DNA of 64,000 nt from Bacteroidota bacterium (GCA_947460175.1 CANHGW010000006.1:1-64000), one strand, 5' to 3'. Positions 44,922 to 56,038 are shown, counted from the first letter of the stretch. Program-made: numbers and translations. The notes: generated by a model not told the origin, from the sequence alone.

Positions 44922-46169
44922 ATGTCTAATTATAATTATACAGTGTCCGAACGTTTTATGCGTTATGTTCAGATTGACACACAAAGTGATCCAGAAGCAA
45001 CTTGCTTTCCAAGTACTGAAAAGCAAAAAGATCTTGCAAAAATATTATTACAAGAACTACTTGACCTTGGCATTCAGGATGCAGAACTAGACCCTCATGG
45101 ATATGTATATGGTACAATCCCTTCCAACTCCTCGAAGCAAGTTCCAGTGATTTGTTTTTGCTCTCACATGGATACAGCACCTGATTGCAGTGGAAAAGAT
45201 GTAAAACCGATTCTGCATAAAAATTATCAAGGGCAAGATATTATTTTGCCCGATGATACTACACAAATCATCACAACCACTCAACATCCTTACTTGAAAG
45301 AACGGATAGGGGATGATATCATCACTGCTTCGGGTAATACATTGTTAGGAGCTGATGATAAAGCTGGTGTTGCCATCATTATGGATTTTGTACATTATAT
45401 CATGCAGCATCCAGAAGTACCGCATGGGGATATTCGTATTTTATTTACACCTGATGAAGAAGTAGGACGAGGTGTAGAAAAAATTGATATGCAAAAACTC
45501 GGTGCCCAATATGGTTATACACTAGATGGTGGCGAGCGTGGAGCATTGGAATCAGAGTCGTTCAGTGCCGATGGTGCAACACTTACCATTCATGGTGTGA
45601 GCGCCCATCCGGGTTATGCAAAAGGCAAACTAAAAAACGCAACTAAAATTGCAGCAGAAATACTGGATGCATTGCCAAAAGATAGTTGGAGTCCTGAAAC
45701 GACAGAAGGCAGAGAAGGTTATATTCATCCTACTGCAATCAATGGGATACAAGAAAAAACAATTGTAAAATTTATCATTCGAGATTTTGAAACGTCTATG
45801 TTGAAAGTACACGAAGATAGATTAGAAACTATTGCCAAAAATATAATAGCAAAATACCCTGGTACTAGTTATGAGTTTTCTGTCTATGAGCAATATCGCA
45901 ATATGATGGATATGATTCAAACTGTTCCATTTGTAGTTGATTATGCCGAGGAAGCTATGACAAGAGCTGGTGTAAAAGCTGAGCGTCATTTGATACGTGG
46001 TGGGACTGATGGTTCTCGATTGTCATTTATGGGTATGCCTTGTCCAAATATTTTTACGGGCGAAATGGCTATACATGGCAAGCATGAATATGTTAGTGTA
46101 CAAGATATGCAGAAGGCTGTTGATACTCTCGTCCATTTATGTCAGGTATGGGTTGAAAAAACAATCTAA
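44922..46169 (+). CDS. pepT: Peptidase T (tripeptidase)
   Basis: This cytoplasmic M20-family zinc aminotripeptidase has 415 residues. Zinc-site motifs are CFCSHMDTAPDCSG, the bridging Asp in LLGADDKAGVA, and DEEVGRGVEK; later ligands lie in YTLDGGERG and TGEMAIHGKHEYV. RGGTDGSRLSFMG is also typical. It converges with the prenyltransferase gene, the stops being only 3 bases apart. Confidence 0.95.
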   Translation: MSNYNYTVSERFMRYVQIDTQSDPEATCFPSTEKQKDLAKILLQELLDLGIQDAELDPHGYVYGTIPSNSSKQVPVICFCSHMDTAPDCSGKDVKPILHKNYQGQDIILPDDTTQIITTTQHPYLKERIGDDIITASGNTLLGADDKAGVAIIMDFVHYIMQHPEVPHGDIRILFTPDEEVGRGVEKIDMQKLGAQYGYTLDGGERGALESESFSADGATLTIHGVSAHPGYAKGKLKNATKIAAEILDALPKDSWSPETTEGREGYIHPTAINGIQEKTIVKFIIRDFETSMLKVHEDRLETIAKNIIAKYPGTSYEFSVYEQYRNMMDMIQTVPFVVDYAEEAMTRAGVKAERHLIRGGTDGSRLSFMGMPCPNIFTGEMAIHGKHEYVSVQDMQKAVDTLVHLCQVWVEKTI

Positions 46170-46172
46170 TAT

Positions 46173-47069
46173 TTACACCAATACCATAGAGAGTATCCCA
46201 AGCAATGTAATCCATTTTACATAAGTACTTACTTGATGGAAGTCACGTGCATGTTGAGCATCCTTGATTTTTTTCCATATCCAAAACAATGGAATAAATA
46301 CAAAAAGGCCAATGAATATAATCAATGGTAGGTTTGTATTGAAAAAATAGATGCCAATGGTGATTAGGAAAATAAACATGATAACAAGTAGGCTGTATAT
46401 AATTTGTTTGGCTTTGGTAATCCCCCAAACCAATGGAATTGTTTTGCAGTTTTGAGCAACGTCACCTTTAATATCTTCTATGTCTTTTACAATTTCACGT
46501 ATGAAAGTAATTAGAAATGCAAACAAACAATATGTCCATAATAACTTTGCGTGTTCTTGATTAGGATTCATCCATTGAAAGTTAGGTTCATACATTACAG
46601 TCGTAATCAATGTAAATGCAGTCAATACAGCAATGGTAAAATTGCCTATAATCAACTTACGTTTAAATGTAGTAGAATAAACTAATAACAAAAGAATACT
46701 GATTAGTTGAAGGCCAACGAGTCTAAGTTTGATATAATTTAAGGTAAAGTATACTACAATTATCAATGCAATTAGATTTAAAACAATATGCCATATAATA
46801 ATACTACGTCTCTTGAAAATATTTTCGATTGTAACTCTTTTGGGTTTATTAATTGCATCGATTCCTATATCAAAATAATCATTGATAATGTATCCTGCTG
46901 TGGCAATTAATACGGTTGAAAACGAAAATAAAATAAATTGAAGCACGCTTAAAGTTGGTGTACTTATACTAGGAAGGATAAGAAAAAAATAGGTCAATAC
47001 TTGCGTAAGAAAAATAAACACCAAGTTTGGAAATCGGATGATCGTAAATATGGCTTTTAACTTGGTCAT
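46173..47069 (-). CDS. UbiA-family prenyltransferase
   Basis: The 298-residue membrane protein has about nine spans and the Asp-rich motif NDYFDIGIDAINKPKR (prenyl diphosphate/Mg binding), plus a second Asp motif REIVKDIEDIKGD. Bacteroidota homologues are often annotated geranylgeranylglycerol-phosphate geranylgeranyltransferase; the acceptor cannot be told from sequence. It follows rpe by 25 bases and the two are cotranscribed. Confidence 0.88.
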   Translation of the reverse strand: MTKLKAIFTIIRFPNLVFIFLTQVLTYFFLILPSISTPTLSVLQFILFSFSTVLIATAGYIINDYFDIGIDAINKPKRVTIENIFKRRSIIIWHIVLNLIALIIVVYFTLNYIKLRLVGLQLISILLLLVYSTTFKRKLIIGNFTIAVLTAFTLITTVMYEPNFQWMNPNQEHAKLLWTYCLFAFLITFIREIVKDIEDIKGDVAQNCKTIPLVWGITKAKQIIYSLLVIMFIFLITIGIYFFNTNLPLIIFIGLFVFIPLFWIWKKIKDAQHARDFHQVSTYVKWITLLGILSMVLV

Positions 47070-47094
47070 TGAACCTTGTATCTATTGTGTAGGT

Positions 47095-47751
47095 CTAGCC
47101 TTGTGTGATCTTTTTCAATTCAGCAATGGTTGCAGTTGGATTTGCAGCAGAAAACACGGTATTGCCAGCGACCAATACATCCGCACCAGCATGTGCAATT
47201 TCTTGGGCGTTTTCCAATGTAACACCTCCATCGATTTCGATCATTACATCTAGATTTCTACGAGTTATTTCTGCTTTCAATTGTTGTATTTTTACTATAG
47301 TATGTTGAATGAATTTTTGACCACCAAAACCAGGATTCACACTCATCATACATACCACATCTATATCATGCAAAATGTCAAACAACGATTGAACAGGCGT
47401 GTGTGGATTGATTGCCACACCTGCTTTCATACCCAAACCTTTAATCTGTTGTATATTTCTGTGAAGATGAGGACATGCTTCTATATGGACACTTAATATA
47501 TCGGCACCTGCTTTTTTGAAATCTTCAGCAAACTTACCAGGTTCTTCTATCATTAAATGGACATCCAATGTTTTCTTCGCTTCACGTTTGATAGCTGCTA
47601 TCACGGGCAATCCAAAGCTGATATTAGGTACAAATCGACCATCCATTACATCCAGATGAAACCAGTCTGCTTCCGAGTCATTGATAAGTTGTATGTCTTT
47701 GCTTAAGTTTAAAAAATTTGCGGAAAGTACTGAAGGTGCTATAAGTGCCAT
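47095..47751 (-). CDS. rpe: Ribulose-phosphate 3-epimerase
   Basis: This TIM-barrel enzyme of the pentose phosphate pathway has 218 residues. Motifs: LSANFLNL, the metal/catalytic segment WFHLDVMDGRFVPNISFG, HLMIEEPGKF, MSVNPGFGGQKFI, and EIDGGVTLEN with the catalytic Asp. The gene follows the TPR lipoprotein gene by 7 bases. Confidence 0.96.
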   Translation of the reverse strand: MALIAPSVLSANFLNLSKDIQLINDSEADWFHLDVMDGRFVPNISFGLPVIAAIKREAKKTLDVHLMIEEPGKFAEDFKKAGADILSVHIEACPHLHRNIQQIKGLGMKAGVAINPHTPVQSLFDILHDIDVVCMMSVNPGFGGQKFIQHTIVKIQQLKAEITRRNLDVMIEIDGGVTLENAQEIAHAGADVLVAGNTVFSAANPTATIAELKKITQG

Positions 47752-47758
47752 AGAGAAT

Positions 47759-48769
47759 TTATTTTTTATTTTTTATACGTTGTAGGGCCGATTTGCTAGG
47801 CTCGTAATCAGGATTAAATGTCAAGGCTTGATTGTAATCTTCTATTGCTTGAGCATGATTGCCTTGTATTTCATAGCAAAGTCCACGATTATAATAGGCT
47901 TCTACATAATCTGGTTTTTCCTGTATGGCTATACCAAATTGTCGGATAGCCTTTTCTGTAGAATCTTCTTGTAGTAACATCCATCCCATATTATAGTAGG
48001 ATTTTGCATAAGTACGATCAATGGATACTAATCGATTGATTACTTTTTTTGCTTCAGGATAATTTTCTTGATTTTGCCAAAACATCACTTGACCATACAA
48101 TGGCTCAAGACTAGATGAATCAGCTTTGTAGGCATTTTCAAAGTATTTGAGAGCAATAGGATCGCGCTTGGCATCATAAATAAGTGCTAATTGCATGTGG
48201 GCATCTACATATCGTGGTTCGGCTTGTATTGAAGTCTGAAAACTTGATATTGCCTTGGCAGTGTCTTTCATGTTTTTGTAACACATACCTTTCAGGAAGT
48301 AAGCCTCTGGATTATATACATTCGTGCGAAGTACGACATTGATTTCAGAAAATGCCTTGGGATAATCCTCTGAAAATAAAAAAAGTTTAGCCATTTTCAG
48401 ATGTGCTGTCGGATCATCGGGGTTAAGAAATATAGCTTTTTGTATCCAAGGTATACTTCCTGTTACATCTTTATGTTCAAATAATAAATCGCCCACAGCA
48501 CTAAAATATTCCGCTTTGGTTGAATCCAAATTCACCGCCTTTTGAAAATCTGAAAGTGCAAGAGAATCTTTTTTGAGTTCATGTAAGATGAGTCCTCGTT
48601 TAAAATACAAACTAGCTTCTTTGGGATTTTTCGCTATTTTCTCATTGATAGCAGCTGTTTCAGGTAGATCTATTCCAGTTCCAGTACTGGTGTTTTTTGT
48701 TTCTTTTGCAAAAAAGCCACATGAACTCAGTCCAAAACACAACAACATACTGAGAATTATTTTCGGCAT
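47759..48769 (-). CDS. TPR-repeat lipoprotein
   Basis: From the start at 48769 the protein has 336 residues: a lipoprotein signal (MPKIILSMLLCFGLSSC) and about eight tetratricopeptide repeats (about 45-335) such as AEYFSAVGDLLFEHKDVTGS and AIEDYNQALTFNPDYEPSKS. It is probably a periplasmic scaffold. The 21 codons to the longer start at 48832 precede the signal peptide. It heads a minus-strand operon with rpe and the prenyltransferase. Confidence 0.85.
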   Translation of the reverse strand: MPKIILSMLLCFGLSSCGFFAKETKNTSTGTGIDLPETAAINEKIAKNPKEASLYFKRGLILHELKKDSLALSDFQKAVNLDSTKAEYFSAVGDLLFEHKDVTGSIPWIQKAIFLNPDDPTAHLKMAKLFLFSEDYPKAFSEINVVLRTNVYNPEAYFLKGMCYKNMKDTAKAISSFQTSIQAEPRYVDAHMQLALIYDAKRDPIALKYFENAYKADSSSLEPLYGQVMFWQNQENYPEAKKVINRLVSIDRTYAKSYYNMGWMLLQEDSTEKAIRQFGIAIQEKPDYVEAYYNRGLCYEIQGNHAQAIEDYNQALTFNPDYEPSKSALQRIKNKK

Positions 48770-48911
48770 CAATTTTTTTTGCAAACCTAAGAAAAAATAC
48801 TTAGAATCTATTTGTATACCAAAGGGTTTCATTGCAGTAGCTAATCACTGCCTGTGTTTTTAGTATCTTAAAATCTAATCATTCAACTAAATTGTCTATT
48901 TTCGGAATATT

Positions 48912-49673
48912 ATGAATAATTCCTGGAGAAAATGGTTCTTGTTTTTTATTTGTAGTATATGTGTTTGTAGATCAATTGGACAACCAACTAAAACATATGT
49001 TGCATATATAAATCCCATTTCAATATGTTTTCGAAATCCCACAGCTGGTGTTGAAGTATTTCTTAAACATACCCTAGTGAATTCAATTTTTTTGGAAGGG
49101 TCTTATTTGTTTAAGGATAATAAAATGGCTGGATTTCTTTCAAAGGGTTTTACAAACGAACAATCAAAACTAACTCCTTTTGAAAGCTATCCTATCAACA
49201 AATATCCTGTTTATGTGTATAATGGATTTACGTATAGAATTGGAATAAGTAAATACTTTAAACCTTCAAAGATTCATCAGTATATTTCTTTGTCAGCTAT
49301 CCTTAAAAAGCTACACTACGATTCATTAACCGTAAACTATAATAACAATAAATCAGAAAAACGCACCAGCTTCTATGATAATATTGAGTACACGACCCAT
49401 TATAGAACTCAACATGAAAGATTGAATTCTATAGGCTTAGGTACAGATTAAGGCATTAAAAAAGTGTATGAAAATGTGATGTTAGATTTTTATGTAAGAA
49501 TAAATCTATTGTATACTCAACGAAATATAACTTCTTACAACGAACAATTTAATACCTTTTATGGTAATGATTTAATCGGTAATAGCACTGATGTTAGTAT
49601 CCATCATAATTCATATAATATTATTCAGTTTCGACCTCAAATAGGATTGCGAATTGGGCTTACGAATTTTTGA
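48912..49673 (+). pseudogene. Outer-membrane barrel gene interrupted by an in-frame stop
   Basis: Two pieces are in the same frame: 179 residues (48912-49451) with a signal-peptide start (WFLFFICSICVCRSIGQ) and, after the TAA at 49449-49451, a continuation through GIKKVYENVMLDFYVRINLLY to 49673, ending in LRIGLTNF with a terminal Phe, as expected of a barrel. Full length would be about 253 residues. TAA differs by one base from the Tyr codons TAT/TAC, so a nonsense change is the simple explanation; sequencing error or readthrough remain possible. Confidence 0.75.
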
Positions 49674-49738
49674 TATTTTTATGCTTAATGATATTTTGAT
49701 TCTGTAGTTTATTTAGCAGAAAGGAAACTATACAACTA

Positions 49739-52700
49739 CTACCTCACCAATATCACATCTCCTTTGAGCAATTGTACATCATTGCTCAATGGGCATTTGT
49801 ATCGTACGATATAATAATACGTATCCAAGTCGGCATCGGTGCCTTTGTATTTACCATCCCATCCATCGAGGAGATCAGTGGTACGGAATACCATATTACC
49901 CCAACGATTGTATACTTCTAATGATACCAATGAAATATTGCCATAGCGTATCACTCTGAAAAAATCATTCTTATCATCTCCATTGGGCGAAAATGCATTC
50001 GGTAGATTTACTACACAACATGGGTCATATGTTATTTCAAATTGAGTAGAGTCCACACATCCCAATGAATCTTTGATATAAGCCCAATGAGTACCATAGA
50101 CTATATTGTTGACATTCGATGTTTTAGCAGGTGTCGCACTCCACCAATATGTATAAGGTGTAAACCCTCCAGTTACAGTTGCACTTGCTTTGCCATCATC
50201 ACCAATGCCATTGCATGTAGCAGGCGTAACTGATACATCCAATACAATTTCATTACCGGGCGTAATTGAAACAGTCGTGTCACCATAGCATCCCAATGTA
50301 TCCAATACTTGAATATAAAATACACCATTTGTAATATTAGTAGCTATGCTTGTAGCGCCATAAGCCACTGTGTTAAATATATAACGATAGGGTGGGAAAC
50401 AATCTACTGCATGCCAATCAATCATGCCATCTTTGTCGCCCGCACATAATACGCCTCGTAAGCTATCAATAATGATATGAGGTTTACGATCCGATGGTTT
50501 TACATTGTATTTGCCAGTCGATTTACATCCAATGGAATCAATTACAACTATGATATATTCTCCTGGACTAAGATTGTTATAAAATGTATCAACGCCCATG
50601 TTGTTACCATTCATATAAAATTGTAGTGGTGGCGTTCCATATTGTGAGGTAACAGTGACTGCGCCATCATTTACATCAATACAGCTAATATCTTTTATGC
50701 CCAATTGAAGCAATTGAACAGATGTGAGTGGTTCTGTTACTACAACTAATGTATCGTCAGTACATCCATTGGCATCTTTAATGGTGAGTAAATAATTACC
50801 TGCTGGTAAATTATTGAATTGATTGGAAGATTGGAAATTGACCCCATCCACCGAATAGGTATAAGGTATTGTTCCACCTATTCCATCCCCCATAATACTA
50901 CCTGCACTATCTCCTTTACATTTATTGGGAGTAGTTCCTAACAGCAATGCTGTCAATGGGAATTGAGGTTCTGTAATAGTAATCACTGTATCTTCTGCGC
51001 ATCCAATATTATCAGTAACTAAAATGGTATAACTACCTATACCTAAATTGGCAAAACTTCCAGAGTTACCATTCGGGATTGAATTAATGGAATATGTATA
51101 AGGACTAAAGCCTCCTGCAACTCCAAGTGATATAGACCCATCATTGCCAAATTTACAACTTACATTTTGAACGACTACATTATTGAAGCTCATATAAGGC
51201 GCAGGATTTAATTGTACCACAGTATCATTAATACAACCATTGATGTCTTGCACATAAATAGTGTAAGTACCTTGGATTAAATTAGTAAAACTATTGTTGG
51301 TTGTATACAAAGATGCATTAATAGCATATTGATATGGCGCTTGTCCGCCATTGGCAGTAATTGTGATTGAGCCATTGGTTGCGCTACTACAAAATGGTTG
51401 AGATATAGCAACTGATGAAATTAATATGGGTGCCGGACCTGTGATGGTAATGATCGTATCTTTAGTACAATTCAAACTATCTTTAACATGGATGGTATAT
51501 GTGCCTATTCCTATATTCGTAATCAAACTAGAAGTTGTATATGGATTTGCATTGACTGCATAATAGCGAGTGCCAAGTCCGCCTGTAGCATTGATTTGAA
51601 TTGTGCCATCTGTTGTATTATAACATAATGGGCTAGTAGTGTTAATCGAATTAATAATAATTGGTGGTGCTGATTGTATGGTAATTGTAGTATCAACAAA
51701 GCAACCTAATTGATCTTCTACATGGATTAAATAAGGACCAGCAATTAAGCCAGAAATATTTCCAGACAATTGAGGTGAACCACCATTGAAAGTGTATGTT
51801 ACAGGTACATATATAGAAGTGCCTGATACTGATATAGAGCCATTGCTTGCACCTGGGCATAACACTGGTGTATAATTTAAAGACGTGATTGAAATCAATT
51901 GATTCAATACAATACTGATGATGGTATCATGTTGACATCCATTCGCATCTTGTACATGTAAGGTATATGTACCAACTAATAAATTGCTGAAAGAACCATT
52001 GCTTGAATAGGGGCCTGCACCTATAGCAAATGTATAAGGTGATACGCCACCTGTACCACCAACACTAATTACTCCTGTGTTGCTAAAACAGCCGGGTGGA
52101 ATGACTGTAACATTCGCAAATCCTACCGGTAATGGTTCGAGAATTGTTATGACTGAACTATAAATACAATTCTTTGAATCACGAACATAAACTGTATGAC
52201 TTCCAGGTGCTAAGCCTGTAAAGGATCCAGAAGCACCATAAGTACCACCATCTATTTTATATTGATAACCAGGTACACCACCAGTCCCAATTACTGTTGC
52301 TGTTCCAGTGTTAGTTCCAGCACAAGTTGTAGGTGTCAATACAATTGAAGCAAAACCTACTTGTACAGGTTGAGCTAAATAAATGACGGTATCTTTCGAA
52401 CAGCCACTATTGTCTATGGCATGTAAGGTGTAAAACCCAGATGCTAATCCGTTAAATGTATTGCTTGCACCAAAAGCGCCAGCATTGATTGAATATTGAT
52501 AAGGTAATACACCACCAGTGACCGAAATAGAAGCACTTCCATCATTGCCTCCAAAGCAATTTGGCATTATACCACTGATTAATGTAACATAAAAATTGCC
52601 ATTATTATTCAACGTAATTATGGTGTCTTTTATACAGTTGTTGGCATCTTTAATATGGACAGTATAGGTTCCTGCTGCTAAAGCGGTAAATGAATTTACG

Positions 52701-55700
52701 CCAGAGTAAGCTCCAGCATTCAAGGCATATGTATAAGGAGAAATACCGCCACTTGCGTTTACATTAATACTACCTGTTGGAGCATTATTACAGGATGCAT
52801 TGAAAATAGCCATGCCTGTAATTTGTATTGCAGCCGGTTCGTATAAAAATATAGTGGTGTCATGAATACAATTATTTGCATCCTTTAAATGAATCACATA
52901 AGTACCCATAGGAAGGTTTGGCCATGAAGTTGTTGCTCCATAAGGACCTGCATTAACTGCATAGGTATAAGAAGGTACTCCACCTGCACCTTGCATGCTG
53001 ATACTACCAACGCCGCCATTACAAGGTGGAAACACAACGACAGGGTTTATATAATACAAAGGTGGAGGAGCAGTTATTGAAATGATCGAATCTTTGTGAC
53101 ACCCATTGGCATCAAAAACCGAAACTGTATAGGTGCCTGGTCCTAATCCAGTGAAAATACCAGTGGTATTAGACGCTCCAAAATTGAGATAATAAGTGAT
53201 GGGAGCGGCACTTACATTTCCACTTACATTGATCGTGCCATTTCCAGGATTATAACACAATGAATTTGTTTTACTTAAACTGGTTATAGCAACAATACTT
53301 GATGAAGTGATAACTACAATACTTGATACTGTACAATTGCTAGCGTCTCTAGCAGTTACAGTATAAGTTCCAGCTGCAAGTCCTGTGTAATTTCCACTTG
53401 CTTGATATGCACCACCATTTAAACTATATTGATAAGCAGGGTTTCCATTAGTTGCTGTTCCGCTTATAGTTCCGAGTGGTGCTCCGCCACAACCAACATT
53501 TGTCTTAGAAAAAGAAGAAAAGGTCAATGTATTTGACGAATTCAAAACAGCAATACTTGAAGATGTACAATTGTTGGCATCTTTAATGGTGATTGTATAG
53601 GTTCCTGCGCTTAAATTCGTAAAGGTATTTCCAGCTACAAAAGGTCCACCATTGATTGAATAAGTATAGGCTGGAGTTCCTCCGCTTGCAATTACATTAA
53701 TATTTCCTATGGTCGGAAAGCTACAAGATGGGTTCGTAATTCCTAAATTTGTAATCGTTGGAAGTTGTGATAGATTTAGAGTTATAGTTGTATCATGAAT
53801 GCAATTATTATTGTCTTTGATATGTAAAATATAAGTTCCTGCAGCAAGTGAAGAAAATGTATTAGCTGCTGAATATGGATTGGCATTGAGAGCATAAGTA
53901 TAAGGTGTTGCTCCCCCAATTCCATTTACGGTTATACTTCCCAGCGTAACACAAGTTGGATATACAACTGAAGTATTCGTGAAAAATAGATTGGCAGGCG
54001 ATGATAAAACAGTTGCAGATGAGGAAGTGCAGTTATTAGCATCTTTGATAGTGACCGTGTAACTTCCTGAGGCAAGTGAGCCAAACGTACTTGAAGCTTG
54101 AAAAGTGACTCCATTAATTGAATAGGTATATGGTGTAACGCCCCCAGATCCATTGATAGTAATGCTACCTGTATTCCCTGCACAATTGGGTTGAACTAAG
54201 GTTAAGGATGAAATAGTAACTCCGCTAATTGGAATTACAGAAACAATGGTATCTTTTATGCAATTATTTCCGTCTTTGATATGTATTGTATAACTACCTG
54301 ATGCCAACCCAGTATATGAACCACTCGTTTGATAACCACCTGCATTGAGTGCATAGTTCAAAGGGGGTGTTCCACCAAAGGCTGCAATAGATATAGCACC
54401 ATTGCTACTTCCACAAGTTGGATTTGTGATTGTTAATGTGTTGACCAATATTTGACCCGGAGATGATATAAACGCAATTGAAGTAGCAGTACATCCGTTG
54501 GCATCTTTTACATTTACTACGTAACTACCAGGTGCAAGATTAGGAATTGTATTGCTAGGCGTATAAGGTTGTACATTGACTGAATACGAAAGTGGTGGAT
54601 TTCCTCCATTTGCAGTTACAGTAATAGAACCATTGTTCACGCCATAGCAAGTGAGATTTGAAATACTCGTACTCGTTATGTTGATAGGTAATGAAGCTGT
54701 AAGATTGACTACAGTATCATCAATACAATTGTTTTGATCCTTTACATAAATCGTATATGTACCTGCAACTAAACCACTGAAAACGTTGTTGGAAGAATAA
54801 ACACCTGCGTTCAGTTTATATGTAAATGGAGGAGTACCTCCTAGTACACCAGCTGTTATCACACCTGTGGGACTACCGGCACAACCAAATTGTACAGATA
54901 CAGTAGATGTTAAAGCAGGTAAAACTGTAAATGTAATATTCGATCCTACAGGCATGGCATTGTTGCAATTATCAATCAGGGTATTGCCGTCGGTGCCATT
55001 TTTTACAGATAATGTATAGGTTCCAGCGGCCAGTCCTGTTGAAAAATTCAAAGTAAATAAATTTGAAAAATTACTCCCTGCGGCACAAGCTACACTACTG
55101 GCAGAAGTGATAGTGGCTGCTGCAGGTGCTAATTGAAAATCACTACCATTGGTTAAAAAAGAATTACATTTAATATTTTCAGATAAAAGGACTTTCATGC
55201 TTGTAGGTGCTGTACAGCCACTTGGAAGAGTATCACTTTTGATAGTTGGGGCTTGATTGTCGATCACTTGGCAGGTTGATCCGGTAAAATTCAACGTATA
55301 GCCACTTGCACTACCTGATGCATTATTAATTAGTATGACAAACGTTTGCCCAGAAACTGCGTTGATAGCGCTACTAAATGAAGGCCCTGCAGCACCAATT
55401 GATGGTATGGCTGATGCAGTTGATAAACCTGTAAGTCCGCCTGGGCTTGAATTGGCTAATGAGGCATAATTGCATCGAATGGGAGCAAGTCCTGTACTGA
55501 TGGCTGCACAAGATTTATCGGTTAAGTCCCAAACTGCAAAATCATAATCGCTAGACGTATTGGGTGTAATTGAAAATATTAAATTTCCTGGAGAGGATAC
55601 ATTGATAATATACCAAACAGAATTGTTTTCACCCGTAGTAAGACAGCCTTGGTTGGATGCATTCAACTCATTGATAGTACCTACTCCTGAATAAGCATTA

Positions 55701-55822
55701 TTTTGAGCATATACATTTTGACATACTGGAATAGCTCCCATACAATTTTGAACAGGGGCTTGTGAATAGGTATTGAATGAAATACCAAATAATAAAAAGA
55801 AAAATAGGATAGATTTATACAT
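49739..55822 (-). CDS. Giant SprB-repeat adhesin with gliding-associated C-terminal domain
   Basis: The 2027-residue protein has a signal peptide (ending FNTYSQ), an N-terminal domain with Cys-rich CMGAIPVCQN and TGENNSVWYIINV (about 25-185), a Big-like segment (about 190-300), 21 SprB-type repeats of about 70-75 residues (each with a Cys near the start, GG.xPY.YS.N, a GTYT-like turn, and a final D.nnC), and the C-terminal domain NLPNAFSPNGDDKNDFFRV...YNRWGNMVF, the T9SS type B/CHU_C tail. It is predicted to be displayed on the surface as a motility or attachment adhesin. It is transcribed away from metK. Confidence 0.93.
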   Translation of the reverse strand: MYKSILFFFLLFGISFNTYSQAPVQNCMGAIPVCQNVYAQNNAYSGVGTINELNASNQGCLTTGENNSVWYIINVSSPGNLIFSITPNTSSDYDFAVWDLTDKSCAAISTGLAPIRCNYASLANSSPGGLTGLSTASAIPSIGAAGPSFSSAINAVSGQTFVILINNASGSASGYTLNFTGSTCQVIDNQAPTIKSDTLPSGCTAPTSMKVLLSENIKCNSFLTNGSDFQLAPAAATITSASSVACAAGSNFSNLFTLNFSTGLAAGTYTLSVKNGTDGNTLIDNCNNAMPVGSNITFTVLPALTSTVSVQFGCAGSPTGVITAGVLGGTPPFTYKLNAGVYSSNNVFSGLVAGTYTIYVKDQNNCIDDTVVNLTASLPINITSTSISNLTCYGVNNGSITVTANGGNPPLSYSVNVQPYTPSNTIPNLAPGSYVVNVKDANGCTATSIAFISSPGQILVNTLTITNPTCGSSNGAISIAAFGGTPPLNYALNAGGYQTSGSYTGLASGSYTIHIKDGNNCIKDTIVSVIPISGVTISSLTLVQPNCAGNTGSITINGSGGVTPYTYSINGVTFQASSTFGSLASGSYTVTIKDANNCTSSSATVLSSPANLFFTNTSVVYPTCVTLGSITVNGIGGATPYTYALNANPYSAANTFSSLAAGTYILHIKDNNNCIHDTTITLNLSQLPTITNLGITNPSCSFPTIGNINVIASGGTPAYTYSINGGPFVAGNTFTNLSAGTYTITIKDANNCTSSSIAVLNSSNTLTFSSFSKTNVGCGGAPLGTISGTATNGNPAYQYSLNGGAYQASGNYTGLAAGTYTVTARDASNCTVSSIVVITSSSIVAITSLSKTNSLCYNPGNGTINVSGNVSAAPITYYLNFGASNTTGIFTGLGPGTYTVSVFDANGCHKDSIISITAPPPLYYINPVVVFPPCNGGVGSISMQGAGGVPSYTYAVNAGPYGATTSWPNLPMGTYVIHLKDANNCIHDTTIFLYEPAAIQITGMAIFNASCNNAPTGSINVNASGGISPYTYALNAGAYSGVNSFTALAAGTYTVHIKDANNCIKDTIITLNNNGNFYVTLISGIMPNCFGGNDGSASISVTGGVLPYQYSINAGAFGASNTFNGLASGFYTLHAIDNSGCSKDTVIYLAQPVQVGFASIVLTPTTCAGTNTGTATVIGTGGVPGYQYKIDGGTYGASGSFTGLAPGSHTVYVRDSKNCIYSSVITILEPLPVGFANVTVIPPGCFSNTGVISVGGTGGVSPYTFAIGAGPYSSNGSFSNLLVGTYTLHVQDANGCQHDTIISIVLNQLISITSLNYTPVLCPGASNGSISVSGTSIYVPVTYTFNGGSPQLSGNISGLIAGPYLIHVEDQLGCFVDTTITIQSAPPIIINSINTTSPLCYNTTDGTIQINATGGLGTRYYAVNANPYTTSSLITNIGIGTYTIHVKDSLNCTKDTIITITGPAPILISSVAISQPFCSSATNGSITITANGGQAPYQYAINASLYTTNNSFTNLIQGTYTIYVQDINGCINDTVVQLNPAPYMSFNNVVVQNVSCKFGNDGSISLGVAGGFSPYTYSINSIPNGNSGSFANLGIGSYTILVTDNIGCAEDTVITITEPQFPLTALLLGTTPNKCKGDSAGSIMGDGIGGTIPYTYSVDGVNFQSSNQFNNLPAGNYLLTIKDANGCTDDTLVVVTEPLTSVQLLQLGIKDISCIDVNDGAVTVTSQYGTPPLQFYMNGNNMGVDTFYNNLSPGEYIIVVIDSIGCKSTGKYNVKPSDRKPHIIIDSLRGVLCAGDKDGMIDWHAVDCFPPYRYIFNTVAYGATSIATNITNGVFYIQVLDTLGCYGDTTVSITPGNEIVLDVSVTPATCNGIGDDGKASATVTGGFTPYTYWWSATPAKTSNVNNIVYGTHWAYIKDSLGCVDSTQFEITYDPCCVVNLPNAFSPNGDDKNDFFRVIRYGNISLVSLEVYNRWGNMVFRTTDLLDGWDGKYKGTDADLDTYYYIVRYKCPLSNDVQLLKGDVILVR

Positions 55823-56038
55823 AGTGTTTACTGCCTAAAATTACTTGAAAACATTCAATCTAGGTTGTTTCGATATGATTTTTATGTGAAATATTACAGT
55901 CTTGTGACAAAAAACGTTCCAAAAACATTCTGAATTTTAGATTTAACACAGAAAATGATAAGATGGGTATCATTTCTTACTGAATGTAGCTTTTATGAAA
56001 TAAATTAGATTGCTATTCTGAATAATCAATTTGTACAT

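Noticed and set aside
49739-55822. Tandem DNA repeat or CRISPR-like array
   Set aside because: The periodicity comes from diverged protein repeats; there are no identical direct repeats with unique spacers.
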